From Paenibacillus graminis (GTDB lineage Bacteria > Bacillota > Bacilli > Paenibacillales > Paenibacillaceae), in contig NZ_CP009287.1 in assembly GCF_000758705.1 (NCBI RefSeq), forward strand, positions 1,674,001-1,738,000: a stretch of 64,000 nt of DNA, read 5' to 3'. The translations under genes and the position numbers were made by a program. Positions 41,539 to 50,301 of this stretch are shown in pieces (position 1 is the first letter of the stretch; every line of letters starts with the position of its first letter). The notes below the pieces were generated by a model. The model saw nothing but the letters and a program-made list of their open reading frames with translations, was not told the DNA's origin and ran no database searches.

Positions 41539-42365
41539 TGCACGTCAAAAGACAGCTTGGCTCAGCAGCAAAATTCGTTGTGTTGGCTATTCTGCTGGTT
41601 TTATTTCTCATTCCCTTCTTGCTGCTGCTGCTAAACTCCCTGAAAGAAAACGCGATGATCACTTCTAACCCGCTGGCCCTGCCTACCAGCTTTCAGTTCG
41701 CCAATTACAGCAATGCCTTTAAGCAGATGAACTATTTAGACGCATTCACCAATACAATTATCATCACGGCCTTCAGCGTCATTCTGATCGGGATTTGCGG
41801 TGCCATGACCGCCCACTATTTTGTGCGCAATCCCAGCAGGCTGAACCAGAATACCTTTCTGTTTATGGTAGCCTCCATGATTATTCCGTTCCAGGCGATA
41901 ATGATTCCTTTGGTAAAAATATACGGATCTCTCGACATGCTGAACAGCAAGACTTCACTGATCTTTATGTACCTGGGGTTCGGCAGCTCGCTGGCCGTTT
42001 TTATCTATCACGGTTTTATTAAAAGCATCCCCAAGGAATTGGAAGAGGCCGCGATGATTGACGGTTGCTCCAGAATACGAATGTTCTTTCAAATTGTATT
42101 TCCGGTGCTGGTACCGACGACTGTGACCATCGGGATTTTGAATGTATTATGGATCTGGAATGACTTCCTGCTTCCATCACTGATCCTGGTTGAGCCTGGA
42201 CAACGCACTTTGCCTCTGTCCACTTTTTCCTTTTACGGCACCTACACGGTCGATTACGGTCCTCTGATGGCGAGCCTGATGTTGACTATTCTGCCGGTAG
42301 TTATTGTGTATTTGTTCGCTCAAAAATACATTATCCAGGGGGTTATGCAGGGTTCGGTGAAGTAG
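41538..42365 (+). CDS. Sugar ABC transporter permease (MalG-like)
   Basis: A 275-residue membrane protein, second CUT1 permease, with the EAA motif ELEEAAMIDGCSRIRMFFQIVFP and the typical C-terminal end YIIQGVMQGSVK. It begins one base inside the previous stop codon, so translation is coupled. No ATPase gene follows; a shared MsmX-like ATPase elsewhere in the genome would be needed. Confidence 0.93.
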   Translation: MHVKRQLGSAAKFVVLAILLVLFLIPFLLLLLNSLKENAMITSNPLALPTSFQFANYSNAFKQMNYLDAFTNTIIITAFSVILIGICGAMTAHYFVRNPSRLNQNTFLFMVASMIIPFQAIMIPLVKIYGSLDMLNSKTSLIFMYLGFGSSLAVFIYHGFIKSIPKELEEAAMIDGCSRIRMFFQIVFPVLVPTTVTIGILNVLWIWNDFLLPSLILVEPGQRTLPLSTFSFYGTYTVDYGPLMASLMLTILPVVIVYLFAQKYIIQGVMQGSVK

Positions 42366-42546
42366 CTTTCTGTGACAATGATTGGATGTACCAATGTCAT
42401 TCTGGCGGCACAGAGTGGGGGCCCGGTACACTGGGGACATGCCACAAGCCGCGGTTGGTTGATTGAGAGCCTCTGCCCGTCTGAGAGAGCGGAGTTATGC
42501 AGGGGTTGAACGATTCATATTGGATAGAAGTAGGAGGGAAAACATA

Positions 42547-43506
42547 GTGTTCAAGCTGGATGAGGGAATCAAGCTGCCGGCCGATAGAGAGTACGATGTG
42601 CTGACAGCGGGAGAGATGCTGGTTGATTTTATATCGGAGGAGGATCAGAATACTGCAGGGCAAGGGACTTATCATCCTTTTTTCGGAGGGGCCCCTTCCA
42701 ATATCGCAATGAATGTCAGCCGCCTGGGTATCCGTCCTATAGTGGCTTCAGCAGTCGGTAATGACCGGCTGGGGGTTTTTTTGGTTGAATCATTGAAAAA
42801 GGCAGGAATTGATACCGGGTGTGTACAAATGGTACAGGATTCCACCAGTCTGGTGCTTATCACCAAAAGCACGTCCACCCCTGTCCCGATTTTTTACCGG
42901 GCCGCGGATTACCAATTGGCCTATACGCCGGAACTGGAGCAGGCAGTGCTGAAGGCCGGGATCGTGCATTTCTCCTGCTGGCCGATCTCAATGGAGCCGT
43001 CGCGGCAGACCATTAACCGGGTGATTGAGGCGGCGAAGCGGCGCGGCATTCCGGTATGCTTTGACCCGAACTACCATCCCCGGATCTGGTGCAAGGGTGA
43101 GGATGGCACGGCCTATGTCAAGAAGATCATCGGCAAGGCGGATATCGTGAAGCCTTCGGAAGACGATGCGGAGCGGCTGTTCGGCAGCGACACCCCCGAG
43201 AACCAGGTGCAAAAATACATCGCGCTCGGCGCAGGTCTTGTCATTATGACACTCGGCAAGGACGGCGCTATTGTCTCGAATGGACAGGAGACGGTCCGGT
43301 TTGAAACGCTGGCGCATGAGGTGGTCGATACGACCGGAGCGGGCGACGCTTTCTGGTCGGGGTTCTATACGGCGCTTGTCAGAGGGGCAACGATCCGCGA
43401 GGCGCTCCGCTCAGGGTTTGCCGTGAGCGCATTTAAGCTGAAATTTACCGGTGCAGTGGTTCCGCTGCCCGATTTAAATACAATACAAGCCGAATACGGA
43501 TGCTAA
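42547..43506 (+). CDS. PfkB family carbohydrate kinase, probable fructokinase
   Basis: A 319-residue ribokinase-family enzyme. GGAPSNIAMNVSRLG (PfkB signature 1) lies near residue 43, and DTTGAGDAFWSGF (signature 2, with the catalytic Asp) near residue 265. The start is GTG 42547 with GTAGGAGGG upstream; the frame continues to 42463 without a site. In this operon it would phosphorylate the fructose set free by sucrose phosphorylase. The substrate is inferred from context. Confidence 0.88.
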   Translation: MFKLDEGIKLPADREYDVLTAGEMLVDFISEEDQNTAGQGTYHPFFGGAPSNIAMNVSRLGIRPIVASAVGNDRLGVFLVESLKKAGIDTGCVQMVQDSTSLVLITKSTSTPVPIFYRAADYQLAYTPELEQAVLKAGIVHFSCWPISMEPSRQTINRVIEAAKRRGIPVCFDPNYHPRIWCKGEDGTAYVKKIIGKADIVKPSEDDAERLFGSDTPENQVQKYIALGAGLVIMTLGKDGAIVSNGQETVRFETLAHEVVDTTGAGDAFWSGFYTALVRGATIREALRSGFAVSAFKLKFTGAVVPLPDLNTIQAEYGC

Positions 43507-43521
43507 GGGAGAGAGACGACT

Positions 43522-44988
43522 ATGGTTAAAAATCAAGTGCAACTGATTACTTACCCGGACTCGCTTGGCGGAGATTTGAAGTCACTCCGTCATGTGCTGG
43601 ATGCGTATTTTCCGGATGTATTCAAGGGCGGGGTGCATATTCTGCCTCCGTTCCCTTCGTCGGGGGACCGCGGTTTTGCACCGCTGACCTATCTGGAGAT
43701 CGAGCCTGCCTTTGGGGATTGGGCGGACATCCGGGCAATCGGGGAGCGGCATGATGTGCTGGTGGACCTGATGGTCAATCATATCTCCCGCCAGTCTCCT
43801 TACTTTCAGGACTTCCTGCAGCACGGGCGGCAGTCCCGCTACGCCGATCTGTTCCTTACGCTGGATAAAATTTGGGCGGACGGACAACCGGTACAGGCGG
43901 ACATCGATAAAATGTTCCTGCGCCGCAGTAAGCCCTACTCCACGTTCACCATTGAGGACACACAGGAAGAGCTTCAGGTGTGGACGACCTTCGGCAAAAG
44001 CGATCCGTCCGAGCAGATTGATCTAGATATCCGCTCGGAGAAGGTCAAACAGCTGTTCATACAATTCTTCACCTGCTTCAAGGAGAACAATATCAAGATC
44101 GTCCGGCTGGACGCGGTAGGTTATGTGATCAAAAAGCTGGGCACCAGCTGCTTTTTCGTCGAGCCGGAAATTTATGGCTTCCTGGACTGGATCAAGGAAC
44201 TGGCCGATTCCCTTGATATCGAACTGCTGCCCGAGGTGCATTCGCACTATTCGATTCAATACAAGCTGGCGGAGCACGGCTGCTGGATTTACGATTTCAT
44301 CCTGCCGTACCGGATTCTCGATACGCTGCTGAACAAGGACAGCAGTGAGCTTAAGGAGTACTTGCGCACCCGTCCGGCCAAGCAGTTCACCATGCTCGAC
44401 TGTCATGACGGCGTCCCGGTCAAGCCTGACCTGGACGATCTGATCGACACAAAGGATGCCCGTAAGATCGTTGACACCTGTGTCGAAAGAGGAGCCAACC
44501 TGAGCCTTATCGTATCCGAAGAGCACAAGGCGCCCGACGGGTTCGACGTCCATCAAATCCGCTGCTCCTATTACTCGGTGCTGGGCTGTGATGACGATGC
44601 GTATTTGGCGGCGCGGGCGATTCAGTTTTTTGCTCCGGGCATTCCGCAGGTGTATTATGTCGGGCTGCTGGCTGGTGAAAATGATCTGGAGCGGGTGCGG
44701 GAAACCGGCGAGGGACGCGAGATCAACCGCCGCAACTATACGCTCCCGGAAATCGGGCAATCGCTGGAGAAGGAAGTTGTACAGCGTCTGCTCAAGCTGA
44801 TCCGGTTCAGAAATGAATACGAGGCGTTTAACGGCGATTTTACAGTGGAGGAAGCTGCAGCGGATGAAATCAGACTGTCCTGGACGAAGGGCGAATTCCG
44901 CTGCACGCTGTACATTAACCTTGATACGATGCGCTCTGAGATTGAATATACGGACGGGGAGGGCGTGCTGGCGCAGCTTGAGGTGTAG
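43522..44988 (+). CDS. gtfA: Sucrose phosphorylase (GH13)
   Basis: A 488-residue GH13 enzyme that cleaves sucrose with phosphate to alpha-glucose 1-phosphate and fructose. Motifs: VHILPPFPSSGDRGFAP near the start, LVDLMVNHIS (region I), VRLDAVGY with the nucleophilic Asp, LLPEVHSHY with the acid/base Glu, and MLDCHDGV with the transition-state Asp. Length and order match bacterial sucrose phosphorylases; sucrose-6-phosphate phosphorylase is the close alternative, but the ABC importer brings unphosphorylated sugar. It saves one ATP compared with hydrolysis. GGGAGAGAG lies before the start, 12 bp after the kinase gene. Confidence 0.93.
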   Translation: MVKNQVQLITYPDSLGGDLKSLRHVLDAYFPDVFKGGVHILPPFPSSGDRGFAPLTYLEIEPAFGDWADIRAIGERHDVLVDLMVNHISRQSPYFQDFLQHGRQSRYADLFLTLDKIWADGQPVQADIDKMFLRRSKPYSTFTIEDTQEELQVWTTFGKSDPSEQIDLDIRSEKVKQLFIQFFTCFKENNIKIVRLDAVGYVIKKLGTSCFFVEPEIYGFLDWIKELADSLDIELLPEVHSHYSIQYKLAEHGCWIYDFILPYRILDTLLNKDSSELKEYLRTRPAKQFTMLDCHDGVPVKPDLDDLIDTKDARKIVDTCVERGANLSLIVSEEHKAPDGFDVHQIRCSYYSVLGCDDDAYLAARAIQFFAPGIPQVYYVGLLAGENDLERVRETGEGREINRRNYTLPEIGQSLEKEVVQRLLKLIRFRNEYEAFNGDFTVEEAAADEIRLSWTKGEFRCTLYINLDTMRSEIEYTDGEGVLAQLEV

Positions 44989-45106
44989 AGCTGTTGCTCC
45001 CAGGAAGCACAGGATGGTGTTAGCGATTCGTTGGTCAGGCAATCTTTTCCCTATAAGCGCCAGATAAATTATAATAGAGAGACGAGCTTTGGGAAGGAGC
45101 AATGCA

Positions 45107-46081
45107 ATGGCTACGATCAACGATGTGGCGGAACAAGCCGGTGTGTCCGTGACCACCGTTTCAAGAGTGTTAAACAACCGGGGGTATATCAGCGAGAAGA
45201 CCCGGCAGAAGGTATATCAAGTCATGGACGAGCTGAATTACCAGCCGAATGAGCTGGCCCGTTCGCTGCTGCGCAAGCACTCCAATGTACTCGGGCTGAT
45301 TATCCCGAGCGTGGCGCATCCGTTCTTCGGCGAACTGGCGAATGCAATCGAATCTGTTGCTTATCAGCACGGCTTCAAGCTCCTGCTGTGCAATTCGCAG
45401 CTCGACTCCGCCAAGGAGCGGGAATACGTTGATATGATGCGGCGCAACCGGGTGGATGGGATGATTCTCGGCAGCCATACGCTGGAGATCGGCGATTATA
45501 CCCATTTGAATTATCCGCTGGTCACCATCGACCGCAGGATAGGTGATATTCCGTTTGTCGCTTCGGACAATGAAAACGGCGGAGCTCTGGCGGCCCGTCT
45601 GCTGATCGCTAAGGGCTGCCGCAAGATCGGCCATCTGTCCGGCAACATGAAGCTGGATATGCTGTCCAATCTCCGTACGACCGGCTTTGAGCGTGAGGCC
45701 AGACAGGGAGGCGTCGAATTTGTCACCTACCAGACCGAGTTGGATGTCTTCGATGAACAGATTTACAATGAAATTATCCGGAGAATGTTCACTGAACACC
45801 CTGACATCGACGGCGTGTTCGCGACAAGCGATCTGATGGCGCTGTTTGTGATGAAATGGTGCCGCACGTTCGGGAAGGAGGTCCCCCGCGACGTGCGGAT
45901 CATCGGCTATGATGATATCGGCGCCGCCTCATGGTACATGCCCGGCTTAAGCACGATCAGACAGCCGATCAAGGATATGGCCCGGCGGGCTGTTGAACTG
46001 CTGCTGGAGCAGATGGATGACAAGCCGGTAGAGCGGGAGACCGTTCTGCCGGTGGAGCTAATCGAACGGGAAAGCACCTGA
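45107..46081 (+). CDS. LacI family transcriptional regulator of the sucrose operon
   Basis: A 324-residue regulator. The N-terminal LacI HTH reads TINDVAEQAGVSVTTVSRVLNN, and the hinge helix region is NELARSLLRK. A periplasmic-binding-protein-like effector domain fills residues 60-324. The start at 45107 follows GGAAGGAGC. It is the last gene of the sucrose cluster, 120 bp after gtfA, with a possible own -10 (TATAAT near 45069). It most likely binds the palindrome at 39203 and is released by sucrose or a derivative. Confidence 0.92.
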   Translation: MATINDVAEQAGVSVTTVSRVLNNRGYISEKTRQKVYQVMDELNYQPNELARSLLRKHSNVLGLIIPSVAHPFFGELANAIESVAYQHGFKLLLCNSQLDSAKEREYVDMMRRNRVDGMILGSHTLEIGDYTHLNYPLVTIDRRIGDIPFVASDNENGGALAARLLIAKGCRKIGHLSGNMKLDMLSNLRTTGFEREARQGGVEFVTYQTELDVFDEQIYNEIIRRMFTEHPDIDGVFATSDLMALFVMKWCRTFGKEVPRDVRIIGYDDIGAASWYMPGLSTIRQPIKDMARRAVELLLEQMDDKPVERETVLPVELIEREST

Positions 46082-46124
46082 TGTGGCAGAGCCCCCCTAA
46101 GCCTGCGCACAATCACTGGACAAG

Positions 46125-46164
46125 ACACAAAGCCGCCTGCTTCAGACAGCAGGCGGCTTTGTGT
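46125..46164 (+). terminator. Terminator of the sucrose cluster
   Basis: ACACAAAGCCGCCTGC pairs perfectly with GCAGGCGGCTTTGTGT over an eight-base loop. Confidence 0.8.
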
Positions 46165-46179
46165 GCGGAAAGATAGTTT

Positions 46180-46219
46180 GCAGAACCCCCGGTCCGCTGG
46201 AATGGACCGGGGGTTCTGC
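46180..46219 (-). terminator. Terminator of the exonuclease gene
   Basis: GCAGAACCCCCGGTCC pairs perfectly with GGACCGGGGGTTCTGC, just beyond the convergent stop codon at 46224. Confidence 0.75.
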
Positions 46220-46223
46220 ATGT

Positions 46224-46928
46224 TCAGAAGAAATTGCTCCAGGCGGAGCTGTTGCCGGAGGCTCCTTGGCGTGGAGATATGGAAGATGGCGGCAGACTTT
46301 TTGGGCCGGAGGTTTTTGGAGCCGCTGCCTTCTTGGCTTTTTTCTTAGGCGGGGACTTAAAAGGCGTATAGCCGCCTGCATACATCGTTCCGGCCTTATA
46401 GCCCTGGCTCCCAGCCAGAAGCAGGGGATCGGTGTGCTGCTCCCGCTCCATCAGCTTCAGCAGTATCGCCGCCGCTGCTCTGGCGTCATCCAGTGCATCG
46501 TGATGCTTCAGGCTGATCCCGAAATGCTGTGACACCACATTCAGTTTATGGGAGGGCAGCTCCTGCAGCATTTTTTTGCTGAGCAGGTAGGTACACATGT
46601 ATTGAAACTCAGGATAGCTGCAGGCTGTCCGGTCCAGGCAATAACGCAGGACACTCATATCAAAGGCGGCATTATGCGCGATGACCACCTCTCCTTGCAG
46701 CAGTGGTTCGAGTGTAGGCCATAGCTCATCAAACGTGGGTTTTCCCTCCACCATGGAGGGGGTGATGCCATGAATGGAAATATTCATGCCGTCGAACCGC
46801 TGCTGCGGATCAATCAGCCACACATGCTCGGCGCTTACGACGCCCTCCCTCACTTGAACAAGCCCCACAGCACAGGCGCTTGAGCGGCTGGAGTTGGCCG
46901 TTTCAAAGTCTATCGCAGTAAAATTCAT
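46224..46928 (-). CDS. DEDDh 3'-5' exonuclease (DnaQ-like)
   Basis: A 234-residue protein. Exonuclease motif I is AIDFETA, motif II is VIAHNAAFDMSVLR, and motif III is HDALDDARA, with the catalytic His; together they form the DEDDh set of DNA polymerase III epsilon-type exonucleases. Residues 170-234 form a basic Lys/Pro/Ser-rich tail (PPKKKAKKAAAPK) that may bind nucleic acid. It is not attached to a polymerase, so it is a stand-alone repair or RNA-trimming nuclease. AAGGGG precedes the ATG. Confidence 0.9.
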   Translation of the reverse strand: MNFTAIDFETANSSRSSACAVGLVQVREGVVSAEHVWLIDPQQRFDGMNISIHGITPSMVEGKPTFDELWPTLEPLLQGEVVIAHNAAFDMSVLRYCLDRTACSYPEFQYMCTYLLSKKMLQELPSHKLNVVSQHFGISLKHHDALDDARAAAAILLKLMEREQHTDPLLLAGSQGYKAGTMYAGGYTPFKSPPKKKAKKAAAPKTSGPKSLPPSSISPRQGASGNSSAWSNFF

Positions 46929-47074
46929 AGGTAAAGCCCCTTATTCATCATATAGGATTCATATTAAAGGAGCGGAGAGGCAAATACAATCTGCTGAATT
47001 TACAATGAGTAGTGAATATGGTATTCCTTATCTATGAAGTTTGTTAGGATTCCTTGTGAATAGAGGGTGGGAGT

Positions 47075-48364
47075 GTGGAGCTGTTAAAAGGGCAAAAGGT
47101 AGACTTGACCAGAGGAAAGAGTGTGAACGAGCTGCTGTTCTCTTTTGGATGGACAACGAAAAAGGCGGATATTGGCATGGATGCCGCGGCTTTTTTACTG
47201 TCGGAGCACAGCCGGTGCGAGCGGGATGAAGATTTTATTTTTTATGGTAATCCTAATTCTTCAGAAGGAGCTGTATCACACTCGGCTGTGGAACAAGACG
47301 GGAGAGAAAGTATATCTATTTCATTAAACCGTCTTCCCGAAAAGGTAGACCGGATTGCATTAACCCTGACGATCTATGAAGGTGAGCGGCTAAATCATCG
47401 TATGAAGGATGTGTCGGGTCTCTACCTGAAACTTATGGATCGTATAAGCGGTAAGGAGCTATACCATTTCGGTTATGGCGCTGATTTGTCTGAGGAGACG
47501 GCGGTGGTCGTTGGAGAGTTGTACCGTCATAATGGCGAGTGGAAATTCAGTGCGATCGGCAGCGGCTTCAATGGAGGGTTGGCCGCACTATGCGCGAACT
47601 TCGGGCTTGAAGTTGAACAGGAGGGAACTTCTGAAGTTGCTGCAACTGCTGTGATGATTGAAGAAGAGATGGATGTAAAAACACCGGAAAAGCCCCTAGT
47701 GTCGAGAATAGATCTGCGCAAGAAAATTGTAGAGCTTACATTGGTAAAAAAGCAGTTAACGGGAGTAACCGCCAGAGTGGGAGTTGTGCTGGATATTACA
47801 GGCTCTATGAGAAACCTGTATTTGAACGGTGTTGTGCAGGAGGTTGTTGAACGTATTCTCGCCGTAGCTAGCAAATTTGATGACAACGGCTCACTGGATG
47901 TCTGGGTATACGATACGGAGTTCAGCCGGCTGCCAGCGGTAACGGAGAAGGAACTGGGGCGTTATGTATTTACGCATATTCTCAACAATTCAAGCATCCA
48001 CAAATTCGGAAGGAATAACGAACCGCCAGTAATGGAGGATGTAATTCACAAGTATACCCAAGAGGAGAAGGACTCCACACCAGTATTCATTATTTTCATT
48101 AATGATGGAGGTGTAGTGCGGCAGACCAAAAAGGTGATTGCCGAAGCTTCTGTACAGCCTATCTTCTGGCAGTTTGTTGGAATAGGCGACTCTGACTTCG
48201 AAGTGCTCAAGCAGCTCGATACCATGACCGGACGTTTGGTAGACAACGCCAACTTCATTCATTTGGACCGCATTGAGGAGGTTTCCGATGAGGAGCTGTA
48301 TGATCGGCTGTTGAATGAATTTCCGCAATGGCTTAAGGCGGCGAAAGAGAAACGGATTATCTAG
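47075..48364 (+). CDS. TerD domain-vWA domain protein (TerF-like)
   Basis: A 429-residue protein joining two domains. Residues 1-180 form a TerD fold (LLKGQKVDLTRG; IGMDAAAFLL; calcium-binding-type acidic loop around ERDEDFIFYGN; then ISISLNRLPEKVDRIALTLTIYEG). Residues 230-425 form a von Willebrand A domain with MIDAS motif DITGSM near 238, and FIIFINDGG. The same fusion is known as TerF in tellurite/stress clusters, where several ter genes occur together; here it stands alone, without terB, terC or other terD genes. Start is GTG 47075 behind GAGGGTGGGA. The role is unknown; membrane-stress or phage-related surveillance has been proposed for the family. Confidence 0.88.
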   Translation: MELLKGQKVDLTRGKSVNELLFSFGWTTKKADIGMDAAAFLLSEHSRCERDEDFIFYGNPNSSEGAVSHSAVEQDGRESISISLNRLPEKVDRIALTLTIYEGERLNHRMKDVSGLYLKLMDRISGKELYHFGYGADLSEETAVVVGELYRHNGEWKFSAIGSGFNGGLAALCANFGLEVEQEGTSEVAATAVMIEEEMDVKTPEKPLVSRIDLRKKIVELTLVKKQLTGVTARVGVVLDITGSMRNLYLNGVVQEVVERILAVASKFDDNGSLDVWVYDTEFSRLPAVTEKELGRYVFTHILNNSSIHKFGRNNEPPVMEDVIHKYTQEEKDSTPVFIIFINDGGVVRQTKKVIAEASVQPIFWQFVGIGDSDFEVLKQLDTMTGRLVDNANFIHLDRIEEVSDEELYDRLLNEFPQWLKAAKEKRII

Positions 48365-48422
48365 TACAGGCAGTGAAGCGCAACTGAAGCGGAATATACT
48401 GAAAAAGGGACTTTACTCAAAG

Positions 48423-48480
48423 AACCTCCACAGAAACAGGGAGCCCGGCCTGTCCTGTTCACAATGTGGAGGTTTGTTTG
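48423..48480 (+). terminator. Terminator after the TerD-vWA gene
   Basis: AACCTCCACA pairs with TGTGGAGGTT, with an inner CAGG/CCTG stem, followed by TGTTT. It overlaps the last codons of the convergent acetyltransferase gene. Confidence 0.7.
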
Positions 48481-49013
48481 GATTGAGGAAGGGAGAAAGC
48501 TCCCAGATCCAGGCAATAGCCCTTAACCAGGGTATCCCCGTTCATAATATCAGTCTCATATGCCCGCTGGAAGCCTAGTCTCTCATATAGCTTAATCGCT
48601 GAAGCCATCATATCGGAGGTATGAAGGTTCAAGGTGGCGGCTCCCAGCCCGATGGATCTTCTGGCCGCTTCACGGATCAGCAGTACTGCGACGCCGCGGC
48701 CCCGGACACTTGGAGAAACCGCAAGCAGGCGGATAATTGGGGAATCAATGCCCAGCTCCGGTCTTCCGTACGCTTCTTCGGAGGACAGGAAGAGCAGCAC
48801 GCTGCCGACAATCCGGTTGTCTATTTCAGCGACGATCCGCGCATAGGGGGCAGTTCCGTGGACGGAATCAAGAATGGAACGGCGGTACTCCGCCCAAAAG
48901 GGTTCAGGCAGCTCAGCAGCATACTGGCCGTACGCCTCCAGCAGCACTTCGGCAATAGCATCCCGCTCTGAATCTGCCGCGTCGCGGATAAGGATCTCTT
49001 TGGAGTTGGACAT
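48459..49013 (-). CDS. GNAT family N-acetyltransferase
   Basis: A 184-residue GNAT protein with acetyl-CoA-binding motif A, RLLAVSPSVRGRGVAVLLIREA (key residues V-x-P, then RGRGVA), and the late motif B LYERLGFQRAYE. It starts IRDAADSERDAIAEVLLEAYGQYA, a common GNAT opening. CAGGAGGCG precedes the ATG. The substrate is unknown. The gene is divergent from the LysR gene of the sulfur locus and might be controlled from the same 280-bp region, but I see no proof. Confidence 0.85.
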   Translation of the reverse strand: MSNSKEILIRDAADSERDAIAEVLLEAYGQYAAELPEPFWAEYRRSILDSVHGTAPYARIVAEIDNRIVGSVLLFLSSEEAYGRPELGIDSPIIRLLAVSPSVRGRGVAVLLIREAARRSIGLGAATLNLHTSDMMASAIKLYERLGFQRAYETDIMNGDTLVKGYCLDLGAFSLPQSKQTSTL

Positions 49014-49172
49014 TTAAGCGCCTCCTGCGAATCAAAATGAATGAGGTTATTATAAACGACAATTCCGATGAATATAAGCCGAATTTAATTATTCCGATAA
49101 ATGGATAGAAAAATTCTATCTATCTTTGTGACTTTTTTAATGGTTTTCCTGAATAACAACAAGGGAATTCAG

Positions 49173-49201
49173 TTGACAAAAAAAGGGGCTGTGACTAAGA
49201 T
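49173..49201 (+). promoter_or_regulatory. Promoter of the LysR gene
   Basis: TTGACA (49173-49178) and TAAGAT (49196-49201) are 17 bp apart, about 95 bp upstream of the TTG start. Confidence 0.55.
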
Positions 49202-49293
49202 ATAAACAAAATCTATAGGGTGCTTTGCTTATAATTCATTGTTAACAGATAGGAATTATAATGTTTATTGAATAGGGATGAGGGGGGCTATTA

Positions 49294-50187
49294 TTGAACA
49301 TTGAAAATATCGAAGCGTTCGTCTATATCAACCACTACGGGAGCTTCAATAAGGCAGCGGATGTTCTGTATATTTCCCAGCCGACAGTCACTGCCCGCAT
49401 ACAGTCGCTTGAACGCGAGCTGGATTGCAGAGTTTTCGACCGGGTAGGCAAGCAGATTAATCTTACGGATAAAGGCAGGCAGTTTCTTCCCTACGCCCAG
49501 CAAATTCTTCAGGTTTATCAAACAGGCAAACATCAGGTTCAATCTAAAGGGCTGGTCCCGGATGAGCTGCGAATCGGCAGCACGATATCGGTCTCCAATT
49601 ATCTGATGCCGCAGCTCCTGGTTCATCTGAAGACGGCCTATCCGAATCTGAATATTAAACTGACGACGGCCCCTACGGAGGTGTTGATTGACAAGCTGAA
49701 AGCGAAGGACATTGATCTGGCCTTCATCCGGAAGGTTGTCAATCCGGCGATCCAGGCTTATCCGTTCTGTGAGGACCCGATTTCTCTATATGTGTATGAA
49801 GGGCACCCTCTGGCCCAGGCCAGGCGTGCTTCAATCCAGGATATCCGCAAGGAGACGCTTGTTTTTTTTGAATGCGGTTCTTTGGACTGGCTGCGGCTTC
49901 ACCGTGTATTCGAGAGTATGGAGCAGCCGCCGGATATTGTATACCAGGTGGATAATCTGGAGACGGCCAAAAAGCTGGTGCTGCGAAAAGCGGGCATTGC
50001 TTTTCTCCCGGTCCTCAGTGTGCAGGAGGAGGTTGCAGCAGGAACCTTGACCCGGGTAGAGATTGCGGAGACAGAAGGGATCTCGCTGCGGACCAGCCTG
50101 ATCTCCCTGAATGGAGAGTATGCCGGCTTTATCCAAACGCTGCTGGAGCTGGGAACGGGCAATCCGTTAAATCGACTTATTGTATAG
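49294..50187 (+). CDS. LysR family regulator, YtlI-like
   Basis: A 297-residue LysR-type regulator: winged HTH at residues 1-60 (YINHYGSFNKAADVLYISQP, then LERELDCRVFDR) and a two-lobed effector domain (LRIGSTISVSNYLMPQLL; VDNLETAKKLVLRKAGIAFLPV). The start is TTG behind GAGGGGGG. It sits just upstream of an acetyltransferase-importer-monooxygenase operon in the same arrangement as ytlI next to the ytmI operon in B. subtilis, where YtlI activates that operon in response to sulfur supply. The match in role is inferred from gene order. Confidence 0.87.
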   Translation: MNIENIEAFVYINHYGSFNKAADVLYISQPTVTARIQSLERELDCRVFDRVGKQINLTDKGRQFLPYAQQILQVYQTGKHQVQSKGLVPDELRIGSTISVSNYLMPQLLVHLKTAYPNLNIKLTTAPTEVLIDKLKAKDIDLAFIRKVVNPAIQAYPFCEDPISLYVYEGHPLAQARRASIQDIRKETLVFFECGSLDWLRLHRVFESMEQPPDIVYQVDNLETAKKLVLRKAGIAFLPVLSVQEEVAAGTLTRVEIAETEGISLRTSLISLNGEYAGFIQTLLELGTGNPLNRLIV

Positions 50188-50238
50188 ATCAATTAAAAAA
50201 CTCTATTAGCGCATGGTCACATGCAGTGATAAAGTTAA

Positions 50239-50267
50239 TTGCAGAAAATCACCACTAATTCTATAGG
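50239..50267 (+). promoter_or_regulatory. Promoter of the sulfur-salvage operon
   Basis: TTGCAG (50239-50244) and TATAGG (50262-50267) are 17 bp apart, with the acetyltransferase start 35 bp beyond. The motif ATAGGGATTATAA here resembles ATAGGAATTATAA upstream of the LysR start (49249-49261). Confidence 0.5.
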
Positions 50268-50301
50268 GATTATAAAATTTAAAACGGACGGAGGTGGCAG
50301 T

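Noticed and set aside
44023..45177. 384-codon minus-strand frame antisense to sucrose phosphorylase
   Set aside because: Sucrose phosphorylase is complete with catalytic motifs on the plus strand; the antisense frame has no family pattern.
50188..50301. S-box or T-box leader before the sulfur-salvage operon
   Set aside because: The leader is too short and lacks conserved S-box/T-box elements; LysR control explains the region.
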